Part shown: one piece after another, positions 1 through 10,555 of the stretch
Numbering within the stretch: position 1 is the first letter of the stretch
Layout of the letters: every line of letters starts with the position of its first letter
NCBI GenBank assembly: GCA_020746875.1
Contig: JAGTJL010000026.1
Span: forward strand, 310,001 to 374,000
Source: Rhexocercosporidium sp. MPI-PUGE-AT-0058
Lineage: Eukaryota; Ascomycota; Leotiomycetes; Helotiales
Direction: 5' to 3'
DNA length: 64,000 bases
Program-made: the position numbers and the translations under genes
The notes under the pieces: model-generated
The model's database searches: none
What the model was told of the DNA's origin: nothing
The model's input: the letters and a program-made list of their open reading frames with translations, nothing else

Positions 1-1446
1 ATTGCTATTTCTATTCTCTTCGCAGGCAGGAACAACCCCCTCATCTGGGTGACCGGCCTGAGCCAAACCACCTGCTTGGCATTCCACCGTTGGGCAGCCC
101 GCGTAGCAACCGTACAAGCAGTCGTCCACTCCATCATCTACACATATCTCGACTTCTGGAGCGGTGGCTCTGCGAAGTACTACGCCAACGTCAAACTCCC
201 ATACTACTGGTGGGGTATAATCGGGACCATCTTCCTCTGCCTCGCCATCACATTCTCCATCCTCCCCATCCGCCGCTTCCAATACGAGATTTTCCTCGTA
301 ACACATATCATCATGGTCATCATCGCGCTCGTCGGCTGCTGGTACCATGTCGTGCTGCGCTTCACTTACAACTGGGGCTACGAAGTTTGGCTCTACATCG
401 CCTTTGCTATCTGGGGTTTCGAGCGCCTCAGCCGAATGGCTATCGTCGTGTACAGGAACATGGTAGGCGGAACCGCAACACAGGCAGTAGCCGAGCTCAC
501 ACCCGGAGGCACTTTCATGAAGATCACTGTGTACCCTTCTAAAGGCTGGAACTTCAAGCCTGGCCAACATGCATTCCTATACTTTCCATCTACTGGCCGG
601 TTCTGGGAGAACCATCCTTTCTCCATCGCTGGGTGGGATAGTGGGTCGACGACTTCAATGTCGACTTCGAACACGAATGTACAGCACGAGTCGGGAGTAG
701 TGTCACACAAGGACGTGGAGAAGGATTTACAGATCTCGACTGCACCGCTGGATTCGGATTCGACTTCTTCGCAAGCTGCTTCTCACTCGCTGCCCTCAAC
801 TCATACCGTGCGCGCGCAGCATCACGCGAGTTTGAGCAGGCCTAGCATAACATTTCTTATTCGCCCGATGAAAGGCCTTACGTCCTCGGTGCATAGAGAT
901 TTAACTCCCACTCCAAACGAACTCACTTACCTGTCTCTCACGCTCGAAGGGCCGTATGGTCACGCCATCGACCTCTCGCACGCTGACTCGATCCTCTGTA
1001 TCGGTGGCGGTATAGGCATCACCGCTTTACTCTCGTACGTGCAATTCTTCGTCGAAGCACGACGGACTGCCTCTTCGTCTATCAAAGCTAGTAGATTAGT
1101 CCTCGCGTGGAGCTACCGCGAGAGAGAGTTTGCGAGCATTGTCAGGAGCATGTTGCCTGTTGATGCGAGGGCTTTGGGGGTCGAGTTTCTGTGGACTTGT
1201 ACGGGTTCTGATGCAGGCGTAAAAGGTGAGGAGGGTGTTGGCGTGGGGAGGTTGAATATTGGTGCTGTGTTAACGGAGGAGGTTGGGAGCGTGAAGCGAT
1301 TGGCTGTTCTAGTTTGTGCGCCGGGTGGGTTGGCGGATGGGGTGAGGAGGGAGGTGGTTAGACTTCATGGGGAGGGGGGACGAGGATTGATTTGCATGAG
1401 GATTCTTTTGCTTGGTAGATTCCTCTATGAGTTAGCCAGATTTTAA
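1..1446 (+). CDS. Ferric/cupric reductase (FRE family), 5' partial, C-terminus frameshifted
   Basis: A plasma-membrane flavocytochrome of this family moves electrons from NADPH through FAD and two haems to extracellular Fe(III) or Cu(II). The reading frame is open from base 1, so the gene starts upstream. Visible are hydrophobic helices with haem-type histidines (HRWAARVATV, VTHIIMV, WYHVVL), the FAD motif HPFSIAGW and the NADPH motif GGGIGITALLSY. A Ser/Thr-rich insertion separates the HPFS motif from the rest of the flavin domain. The annotated frame ends in an atypical tail at 1446. One base off, the DNA reads RIDLHEDSFAW and stops at 1418, which is the usual end of this family. One extra G in the run near 1374-1379 would restore it, so I suspect a real slip or a sequencing error. 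Family assignment is firm; the metal substrate is inferred. Confidence 0.9.
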   Translation: MAISILFAGRNNPLIWVTGLSQTTCLAFHRWAARVATVQAVVHSIIYTYLDFWSGGSAKYYANVKLPYYWWGIIGTIFLCLAITFSILPIRRFQYEIFLVTHIIMVIIALVGCWYHVVLRFTYNWGYEVWLYIAFAIWGFERLSRMAIVVYRNMVGGTATQAVAELTPGGTFMKITVYPSKGWNFKPGQHAFLYFPSTGRFWENHPFSIAGWDSGSTTSMSTSNTNVQHESGVVSHKDVEKDLQISTAPLDSDSTSSQAASHSLPSTHTVRAQHHASLSRPSITFLIRPMKGLTSSVHRDLTPTPNELTYLSLTLEGPYGHAIDLSHADSILCIGGGIGITALLSYVQFFVEARRTASSSIKASRLVLAWSYREREFASIVRSMLPVDARALGVEFLWTCTGSDAGVKGEEGVGVGRLNIGAVLTEEVGSVKRLAVLVCAPGGLADGVRREVVRLHGEGGRGLICMRILLLGRFLYELARF

Positions 1447-3150
1447 TGTGAAGAGATTTATTCAGTATAGAATACCTTGTTGAGAATGTGAATGTGCTTG
1501 AATGGTATCAGTGAGAGAAAAGTATCTTCCACAACTTCTTGCCTTCCATCGATGCAGGAATAGAAAGGCCGCTGTGCTGTCGATTGTGTTTGGCGACAGT
1601 AATGTATTTGATAGCGATGGTCATACTATAGCATCAGAAAGAAGAGGATGTAATTGAGTAGGATACGGACTGATGCCAGCGATGCGTGGCTGATATTCTA
1701 AACTGACTCGATTTCCTATTTAAAGTGTTTAACCGGATTCCCCCATTCGTTCGTGCTCGCTGACTTGTATGTCGTCCGTGTTCCATAAGTTCTAGCTCCT
1801 TTTGTCTTGAAGATTGTCAATCAACGCTGTCTACTGACTCCCCTTGGTGTTCAGTTGATATGTGAATGTGGTCCAGAGGTCTCATTAGCAGCAAACGGGA
1901 GTCGCCTACGCAATCTTTAAATTGGGGCGAATCGAGACTCTGAAATCCTCAGAGTCGTCCATCCCCTCTCGAGACGGAAAATGAGATGAAGGAAGTGAAG
2001 CAGCAAGTGTAGGCATAGGCAAAAGCTTCTCTTCACATGCTGGCATCGATTGTCTGGAAGGAATTGGGTGAATCCTTTGAGATATCTGAAAAGTTACAAC
2101 TGGTAACAAATGGTATTGAGCAGCATTGTGGCTTGACAGGAGTTGGACTTGGTATGCATTTATATCCTACCCCGTCTCGAGGGATCACAGAGGCAAATCC
2201 AACGACAGAAGCCGAGTAGAATGCAATGCAGCAGTATTATGGGCTGACGTACAACTACTGCTTTCTTCAACAATTTGATGGAGAAAAGAAAATTTTAGAG
2301 TCGATTTGGTAAAATTTATATTTCCTATTCCTATGTCGAAAGCACGACACAGGATGAGGGACTCCCAAAACGGGAATAGGTTTGAAAAATAAAAGGGACT
2401 TGACAGCAATACATTGTTTGTGCGAGGTACAAAGAGGACGAGAAAGATACAAGAGGCCAAATTCGGGTCTTAGGACAGAATCTTTTGCACGCTCATCTGC
2501 TAGTGGTTTGTGAATCCGAGGAGCGGAGTAACACATGAGATTTATATGCTAGGACCTGGAACACTTCTATCGGTTGTAAAAGCACGAGCTACTGGGTCCT
2601 AGAGTGCCATGAAAATTGCAAAGATATACTCCTTTTTCAACTCACCATCAACCCTAGCTAGTAGTGTTAACGACGTGAAGATTGCACAAGATTTGATGGT
2701 GGTCATCGATTCTACTTCAACTACATTCTTGGACGTGGCATTTTGGTGATGTCCATTAGATGTGGACTCTTTCTAGGGAGGAATTCATACTCCAGCTTTG
2801 AACTACAGTAGCAAGGGAGTGCGAGAAGTGTTGAAGAGAATGACGGAATGCTAGGTTGGGCTTTCACTACATGAGATGGAGAATCTTTCCCATGCTGGCT
2901 ACTAGCTGCGATTTTTGGACGACGCCTTGCTGGCTGACTTAAGACTGTCTTGTTCTACCAGGTGAATGATGAATCGAGGGGTGATGAAGTAAAGAGAAAG
3001 GTACGAATTACAATGAAGATGTGAATAGTCTCAAACAAGCCGTTACAAAACCGAGCACTTGTTGATTTCATCCTTTGGCAGCACTCATTATATTCATTCT
3101 CTAAGAGCATACGTTCATCAAAGCCTCACGAGAATGCAGAAAACGGAAAA
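1447..3150. other. Intergenic, no gene recognised
   Basis: Only short overlapping ORFs are present on both strands, and none carries a recognisable motif or persuasive splice structure. The left end presumably holds the ferric reductase 3'UTR. Confidence 0.5.
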
Positions 3151-4006
3151 GGTCCGCTCTCAGTACGACAGACAAACAGACAGAAAAGAAGAAGACGGCC
3201 CGCTCCGTAGACTGTAACGAGTGGCAGCAAGAAGAAACAACCGAACCTCCAATCGCAACTCTTAATTCTCAATCAGCCACCCGATCCAGATCAGATCAAG
3301 ATCCAGGTCCAAAATAAGCGAAAATAGAAAAGAAGGATAGCTAGGAAAAGAAACATTCTCGCTACCCTTCCTTCCATCTTAATCCTACTCATCCTACTCT
3401 ACCAGTAGTGTTTCTTATCCGCGGTATCTCCTTATCTCCCCTCCCAATCACCCCACCTCTTGAGGCTTTGAGACTGCAGAAAAGAAAGTAAAAACCTTCG
3501 GGATGGGGAAGTTGAAGTCGACAAGCCGTACTTCTATGTCGCGAGTGTTTCAACCCCCCTTCTCCCCTCCACCCACACCCCCGCCTCTATCAAATCAAAT
3601 CCAAGCAAAGCAAAAATCGACCCAAGCGAAAATCAAGATCGGATCGGATCATTGCTTAACGCATGAAATGCGACACTACTACTTTCGTTGGGTAGGGTAT
3701 ATGGCTTCGCTTCCCCCTCGATCCCGAAGCCACACCCTTTTTTTTTACTATTATTTTATTTTACTCCGGAATATTCTGAAATTGGTACTGGGGTATTGAT
3801 TTGTTGGAGGGGAGAGGGAGGGGGAGGAGAGTACGTCATCTGCATTGGGCATTGTTGATGCTGGGCCGGATGGTGAGGATGCCGGTTCTGGAGGGGTGTT
3901 CGGTTCGCTACTTAATCTTCGAGGAGGGTCTGGGAGGGAGGGGTGGAAGGATGGGAATGGGTTCTGGAAGGTTTGGGATTTGAGATTTGGAGGGACGAGG
4001 AAATCT

Positions 4007-4072
4007 GGAAGGGAGGAGGGGAGGAAGGCAGGAAGGAAGGAAGGAAGGAAGGAGGGGGGGAGGGAGGGAGGG
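4007..4072 (+). repeat. Polypurine tract (ggaa/ggga repeats)
   Basis: About 66 bases are almost purely purine on the + strand, with one C at 4029. The core is ggaa tandem units followed by G-runs. Such tracts can form triplex structures; no role is shown here. Confidence 0.85.
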
Positions 4073-6015
4073 TTCGGAGATTTTGATGTTCGATGGGTGG
4101 ATGGATGGCGGCAGGTTGGTGTATGGGATTGATTAATACTTCTGGTTTAGCTGAGGAGGGGTGGGTCGAGTGGTGTGTTGTACAGAGAAATGGAATGAAA
4201 GGAATGATGATGTCGGGATCTAGATCGAGAAGTTGAACAAGGAAGGGAAAAAATATGCAAGGAAGAAGGAAAGAGATTTGATATAGAATAAAGTGATTTA
4301 TAGTGGTGTAGTTGTCGATGTCTTTCTTGGCTAGAGGGGGGAGGTCGAGATCTACTCGTACGTATGTAAGTACAAGATCAGCATACCTCGAACAGATGTT
4401 TCTGGCAGTGTGGTATTATGACATAACCTCAAGGCAATAATGATGACCCTGCAGCAGAGAAAAAAGAAGCCAGCCTCCAAAAAAACAAACTTCGCTCTCC
4501 ATCCTCAAGAAAGTTTCAAACTCAAACCTGTCCCCGCCGTGCATCAGCCCCCATCGGCTAGCTCCCCTCAGCTCATCACGGAAGCATCCGCGGGTCGATT
4601 TGTTATCGATACCGGTACTGTACCGTACCGCGTCCAGTACGCACTGTAGGGGGGAATCAAAGATCCAAGTTCTCACAGTCTCAGCAGAAGTCGAGTCAGC
4701 ACCCAAGCAAGTATCATCCCAGCATTTGCATCCAGCTTTGATGTGCATGTCAGGGGCGGCTGGGCTGGGATCTGCTTTTCGGGTGTTGAACCGTGGCTGC
4801 TTGCACCCACTCCGTAACCACCATCCTTCACGCGAGACGCGCGTGGGCTGGGCATGCGCATGTGGTTGTACAGCAGCTTGGGCTGGTACTGTACCTGAGG
4901 TACTGTACAATACCTGGCAGAGGATGGGTCCTTGGATTAGAATTAGACTAATCATTTGACTTCAGGTTGATGGATTTTAGTGCTGTTCCTGCAGCGGCTG
5001 CAGCAGCTGGAAAAGTAAAACTTGAGGGTTTTATGCCGGCTGGAGGGCTCGTCGGTCTGGCAGCTGCGTATTCTCCTGTTGTAGCAGCAACTCATGTGCA
5101 AGCGCAGGCTCAAGCGCGCTTCAATTGCGACTGACTGTAGATGACTAGTAAGTGGCGAGGAGGTTCAAAAATTAACCTGACGAGTACCAACACGTACTTG
5201 CTGGGCTGAGGGTGTTCAGCCCTGGTGGTGGCAAGGCAAGACAATCCCGACCTATCTTGAAGCTGCCACTGCCGCCCGTTGGGGGCTGAGAGCGGTTGCG
5301 AGCCTGAAGAGGGCATTGATTGGGTGGCGGAGTGGTGTGATGTCGGGGTGTGCAAGCGAGCAGGCGAATAGAGAAGACCCTAGAGAGGGGAATCAGGACT
5401 TGCAGATGAGAGAAGAGAAGAAGAGATGTGAAGTGAGTGACTGAGTGACTGATTGACTGCGTGGATTCGATGTGATGTGCTGCAGCTGCTCAGGATTGCG
5501 TTGTGTTGTGTAAGGCTACCTGGAAGCGAAATGTGGTTTGAGGGAAAAGGGGAAGCGAGCGAGCTGGGTGTTATTGATTGGAAGAGGAGGAGATCTGGTG
5601 ATCACTTCTGCAGAGCATTGTAAGGTACCTAATGACGAAAGACCAATGGATATAGAGACAGATATCCTCGGAAAGTATAGATAATATAATAAATCAAGCC
5701 CTCATATGAAAGTCAATATCTCGCATCAAATCGGGTATCAGCAATTCGGGCATCTCTTTCATGTGAGTTCTCAGATACAAGCATAACAAGCTATATCTGC
5801 GTCCGGTACCGAAGTACAGCCTCACACATGCATACGCACACCCCTCTTGAGACGCAGATAGAACGTGGACAGCGACCCGAGTGGGCAACAGAAGAAGAAG
5901 AAGAAGAAGTATGCATGCAGCACTTTGCAAGAGGAAGAAGAAAAGAGGCACAAAGAAGAAACGCCTCTTGGCATTAAGATGCTACGATTCTCGAGTAACA
6001 GTGAATTGATATACT

Positions 6016-6052
6016 AGACTAATTGACTAACTAACTGACTGACTAACTAACT
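6016..6052 (+). repeat. Tetranucleotide repeat gact/aact
   Basis: Imperfect head-to-tail units of gact, aact and attg type. A related gagtgact-type run lies at about 5432-5458. Confidence 0.7.
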
Positions 6053-6159
6053 TGATACGATATGACGTGGAATCCTGATCGTCCTTATCGCTACTGATAT
6101 TAATACTCCGTAGTCTTCCCTTTCGCCTGCAGAGTCGTAGTCCCTGCTCTACCTAGTCA

Positions 6160-7292
6160 CCATAGTGGATTCCCTCCCTGCCCTTGCATCTGCCGTTCAA
6201 TGTTCGGGCATCTCAATTCGACTCGAACTCGATTTAACTCGACTTAACTCAACTCGACCCATCGCAACCCAACTCAAGCAAAGCCGCTCCCACTTCAGCC
6301 CCAGCCTAGCCCAGCTCGGCACAGCAGTCGAGAATCCGTTGGCTGAGGAGCTGCAGGTCGGGATTCCAGAAAGACACTAGACACTATTATTATTATTATT
6401 GACGAGTCCTCTACCCTACCTTACCTAGCTCCAGTCTATTGCAGTGGTTCTGCTGTGCTCCATTGGCGTATAATTCTTTGGGCTTCAAATTGTGGCACCC
6501 ATTCACCTGGATATCTTTACTCGTCTATCAGCTGTCTGTCTACTTCTCTCTCCTCTCCCAGACCTTCCTCACATATCACACACATCGCATATATACCTCG
6601 CCTCACACCTCACCAATCAATCAGCTATACCCAACCCCTCCCCTCTTCATTTCTCGGCGGTCCCTCTCATCGACGTCTGTGCATTGCCCTCCCTGCCCTT
6701 CCTCCCTCCCTCCCTGGTGTTGGTTGGAACTTGGGCCTGGACTGGACTGCACTGGACTCGGATTCGTTCTTTGAGGGGCTGCCGCTAGACCCTTTTCGCA
6801 TCCTGCCCTGCTCTGCTCCGTCTCTCTCCTCTCTCTCTTTCTCCACAGGCTTTCCCTTTCCCACCTTGCCTTATATTACCTTGCCTTCAGGATCCCCTTC
6901 TCTCGATCCTACTCAACCCAACATCAACTGATCACCGTGGCCAAGGGACAGAAGAGGCTCGACAAGACAATCGCGAATCAGTGCATTCCATCTCCGCCCC
7001 ATTCTCTTCGACCGCATCCTGCTCCGCGAATCGAATCGAATCTGCCGTTGTCGCTATCGCCCATCACTCTCAGATCGCCGGAAGAAGGAATTGCGCAGAG
7101 CGACCAGCAGAACAAACAAATCAGCCGGCCTGTGCACGAATACAGATCAAACGCCCGACACACGACACCCCGACCGAGTTGGACGATTGTGTACACGAGC
7201 GAGCGGGGGACCAGAACTAGAACTCGCACGAGAGACTTGCTTTTGGTGGTGTGCGACCGAATTATATCGACGCAAAGCAAACACAGATCAAT
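6160..7292 (+). promoter_or_regulatory. Probable promoter and long CT-rich leader of BEM1
   Basis: Pyrimidine-rich DNA (many tcctc, ccctcc and ctctct runs at 6540-6900) precedes the BEM1 start at 7293. CT-rich tracts are typical of filamentous fungal core promoters and 5'UTRs. Tandem cgaact/taactc units lie at 6210-6280. Several short ATG ORFs overlap this part; if transcribed they would be upstream ORFs. The transcription start is not determinable here. Confidence 0.45.
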
Positions 7293-9342
7293 ATGAAGGC
7301 ATGTCACCCCAATCTCCCCAATCTCCTATCGATTAGAAGCAGCCCGCCACCAGGAGGAATGCGCTGCGATCCGTCGCGATCCCCTCTTCCCGCACAACAA
7401 CACTGGCTAACAATGATCTTCCTCCAGGCCCTCCGGAGGAGTTTGAAGAATGACAAAGACAGGGTCAACCATATATCCATCACTCCCAAGTCTGCGATCG
7501 CGATAGTGCCGCCCAAAAAGGTTGGTGTCCCGAGTCTGCGACACAGAGAGGGGTAACATACTGACGGCGTGTCTGCGACCAGGTAATCCGCGCATTATAT
7601 GACTACGAGGCTCATACGAGTCAAGAACTCTCATTCACGAAAGGCGACTTCTTTCACGTTATTGGTCGGGAGAACGATACGGATTGGTACGAGGCCTGCA
7701 ACCCGGCGCTTCCAGACGCGCGAGGACTGGTCCCCGTCGCCTTCTTCCAAGCTCTAGGGAAGACTGAGAGGGATAGCGGACAGTCTGAGAAATCACCACA
7801 AGCTGTGCGAGCGCCCGATCACGACTCTGGATACTCGGATACTTCTGGTTCGGGAACGCTGGTTGGAACAGATACCGCACGATCATCAAAGACCATGGGG
7901 AAAGGCTCGGGCGCGATGGTGTACGGGATCGTGATGTATGACTTTGCAGCAGAGCGGCCGGATGAGCTGGATGCAAAAGCTGGAGAGGCAATTATCGTGA
8001 TTGCTCAATCGAACCCGGAATGGTTTGTGGCGAAGCCCATCGGGAGACTTGGAGGCCCGGGATTGATACCCGTATCATTCATCGAGATAAGGGACATGAG
8101 CTCTGGCCAGGCGGTTCCGGATGCGACAGAGGCGGTACAGAGGGCCGGTGTACCAAAGGTGGAGGAGTGGAAGAAGATGGCTGCGGATTACAAAAATTCC
8201 AGCATTACTCTCGGGAAGTTCGAGGTACCAAATTCACAACAGGCACAGCAGCAAGCATTGGAGCAGAGTATGGACAGGATGAGTCTGCAGCAGGGTCAAC
8301 AACAAAATGGCTATGTAAGTCCATGAACGTAGTGGATGTGAGTAATACTAATTATCTCCAGCAACAACAGCAGCAGCAGATGAGACAATCCCAGCAAGCC
8401 AGAGCCTTCCAGCAACAACAAAACCCTCAACAGAACGCATATGCTTCGAGATCCACATCTCAACTATATGCTCCGATATCTGCGAAGATCCCAAGGTACT
8501 GTTTTGCGGAGGAAAAATACTGGTTTGTCATCGAAGCAGCGCTGGAAGATGGAAGGCATTGGGAATTATCGAGATATTACGAGGACTTTTACGACTTCCA
8601 GATTGCGCTTTTGACAGAGTTCCCTGCAGAAGCTGGTAATACTGGACAACAAAAGAGAACTCTACCATACATGCCTGGACCAGTCAACTATGTCACGGAT
8701 GCGATTACCGAAGGAAGACAGCATAACTTGGATGCATATGTCAAGAACCTGCTCACACAACCACCGTACATTTCAAGATGTACTCTGGTAAAGCAATTCT
8801 TTGCACCACGGGAAGGGGATTTCGAAATGGATCCCAATGCCGTGAATGAGGAGTACCGTCTGTCCGGAGGCTCTCAGCAATCTTCGACAGACTCACCAAC
8901 AAATGGCGCCTCCAGACAATCATCGAGGGGTAATCTGAACGGAGGTGGTGGATATGGAGGTCTCTCAGCAGCCCCCGTGCATCAACGAGGCCAACCATCC
9001 CTCTCCCAAAACGGCGGTCTTCAACCACGACAAACATCCACCCTCTCACAACCATCCAATCAATCTCTTTCTCCGGGACTCCCTGGGCAACCTCCTTCAG
9101 CGATGAAAGTCAAGATCTACTTCGGCGACGACCTCATCGCAATCCGCGTACCAACCGACATCCAGTATCAACAGCTCTACGAGAAGATTCGTGAAAGACT
9201 AAAGATCCCGCAAGGCGAAGAAATCGCGCTCTTCTATAAGGACGAAGCGAGTGGAGAACGACCTGGCCTGCTGAGCAACAACGACCTGGACTTTGCTCTT
9301 CAAAGAAACGACAAACTTATTATTTATGTCGAATACAATTGA
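7293..9342 (+). CDS. BEM1: Bem1/Scd2-type polarity scaffold (SH3-SH3-PX-PB1)
   Basis: The scaffold links active Cdc42 to its exchange factor Cdc24 and to PAK kinase at growth tips. My exons are 7293-7298, 7428-7520, 7583-8314 and 8362-9342, giving 603 residues. Domains: SH3-1 from about residue 34 (VIRALYDYEAH), SH3-2 from about 146 (VYGIVMYDF), a Gln-rich linker around the third intron, PX from about 316 (ISAKIPRYCF), and C-terminal PB1 at 525-603 with the acidic motif near YKDEASGE. Domain order and length match fungal Bem1. The start is fixed by a two-codon first exon (Met-Lys) joined to ALRRSLKNDK. Its intron begins with GC instead of GT. The other introns are ordinary GT-AG. Family call is very secure; the first exon is well supported by phase and consensus. 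Confidence 0.95.
7299..7427 (+). other. GC-AG intron 1 of BEM1
   Basis: The donor is AAG followed by GCATGT, which equals the common fungal GTATGT with T to C at +2. A branch-point-like ggctaac lies at 7405-7411 and the acceptor is cctccag. Length is 129 bp, phase 0. The nearest GT donor (7303) would shift the frame. The intron has no in-frame stop, so a retained form could be translated. Confidence 0.75.
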
Positions 9343-10555
9343 GCTTGGCCCACTGTCGTGTTAAGGCCATTCACGTCCAAGTCGAGCAATTCGAGTCGCT
9401 CGAATCTTCACCCATGCCGAACAAATCCCAACTTATCTTCTAATCTGCTTCAGATGTACAGACACATTTCTCTGGGGTGGTAATAGCTTTGCCGGACAGC
9501 GAACTCCACACTCACTTAGCGCAAGACGAAAACATCAAAATTACCTTCGAGCAGACAACGTTTAACGCCGCTTCTACCTCCAACTTTTTGTTTACTTATT
9601 CTTTTCTTCCTGCACCAGATAGGCTCGACGACATCTCTTTAGTGAACGGGGGCAATGATATGACATGTGGTACTCTGCAAGGTTGGGATATCAATAGGCT
9701 AGGCAGGCTGGCTGAATTGATCGGCGTTTTCAGGTCTTATCTTTGTTTGTGGTTCATTTTGGGCCTTTGGGTGGTTTCTGTGGGTGTCCTGTGTCCGTGT
9801 GCTTCTTTCATTGTGTCCGAAGACGATGAGTAGGCCTACATATTCTTCTGGGCGAGGGCAGGTGGTCGGCGAGGGAGGGAGCGAAAACGGGGACGAGGAG
9901 GTAGTTGGGAGGAGACATACCATGGCTTCCGCTTCGATTCGGTCTGTTTGGATGGACTAGCTGAGCTGAAGGACGCATTTATATCACTCATGCGAACGTA
10001 GGGCTGAGGTGGGGAGAGGTTTGGGTGATGAATTGGTTGGGCTGGGTATGATAGGCTGGGGTGGGAAATGGATGATGGTATGGATGGGAGGACTGGTATA
10101 AAATATGCATGACAAGCAAGCAAGCATGGTATGGATAGCGATGAATGAGAACCGCTACGAACATTTTGACTCGGGTTTCAGTGATGTGATAATTTCATTT
10201 GATTGAATGTGACATGAGGGATTGCGAAGTCATTGAGAATGCTCTTTACCTGCTGTTCCTATACATGGTAGGTTTCTCTCTGCGTAAGCGCAGAGGGAGA
10301 TGGGAAGATCAGGGAGGGGTTTCTTGTTTGGAAACCTCGCTTAATTTCGTTGACAGCATCTGAGTACAGTTAAATACCTATCAACAGCAAGAAACGAGAG
10401 CAAGTTTCCAAAAGTGGATGGATGGATGCCCCGCCACTATAGTGAGCAGTGTAATCTAATCTCATCTAATAATCATACTAGCACTAATCTCCTTTCTCTG
10501 ATCTCTAATCTCTAATTTCCAACCCTCCCCTCTCCTAAGTACGCAACACAAGCAC
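9343..10555. other. Intergenic between convergent genes BEM1 and the Zn2Cys6 factor
   Basis: It should hold both 3'UTRs. The small ORFs at 9477-9833 (+) and 9836-10123 (-) have no recognisable domains, and I do not call them genes. Confidence 0.5.

Larger units (their letters stand above)
3151..6159. other. Intergenic, low-complexity, no supported gene
   Basis: The stretch is rich in simple-sequence DNA: A/G-rich tracts, tandem gact/aact units, gaa repeats near 5897-5909, and GTACTGTAC motifs near 4615 and 4890-4906. Several 60-180 codon ORFs exist, but their translations are compositionally odd and overlap on both strands. I do not call any of them a gene. A non-coding transcript is possible but cannot be shown. 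Confidence 0.45.

Noticed and set aside
4416..4955. 179-codon minus-strand ORF
   Set aside because: Composition is irregular, opposite-strand ORFs of similar length overlap it, and no domain, intron pattern or sensible start context supports it.
6439..6931. Three overlapping + strand ORFs of 98-158 codons
   Set aside because: They arise from CT-rich leader DNA open in several frames; Ser/Pro/Leu-heavy translations are expected from such sequence.
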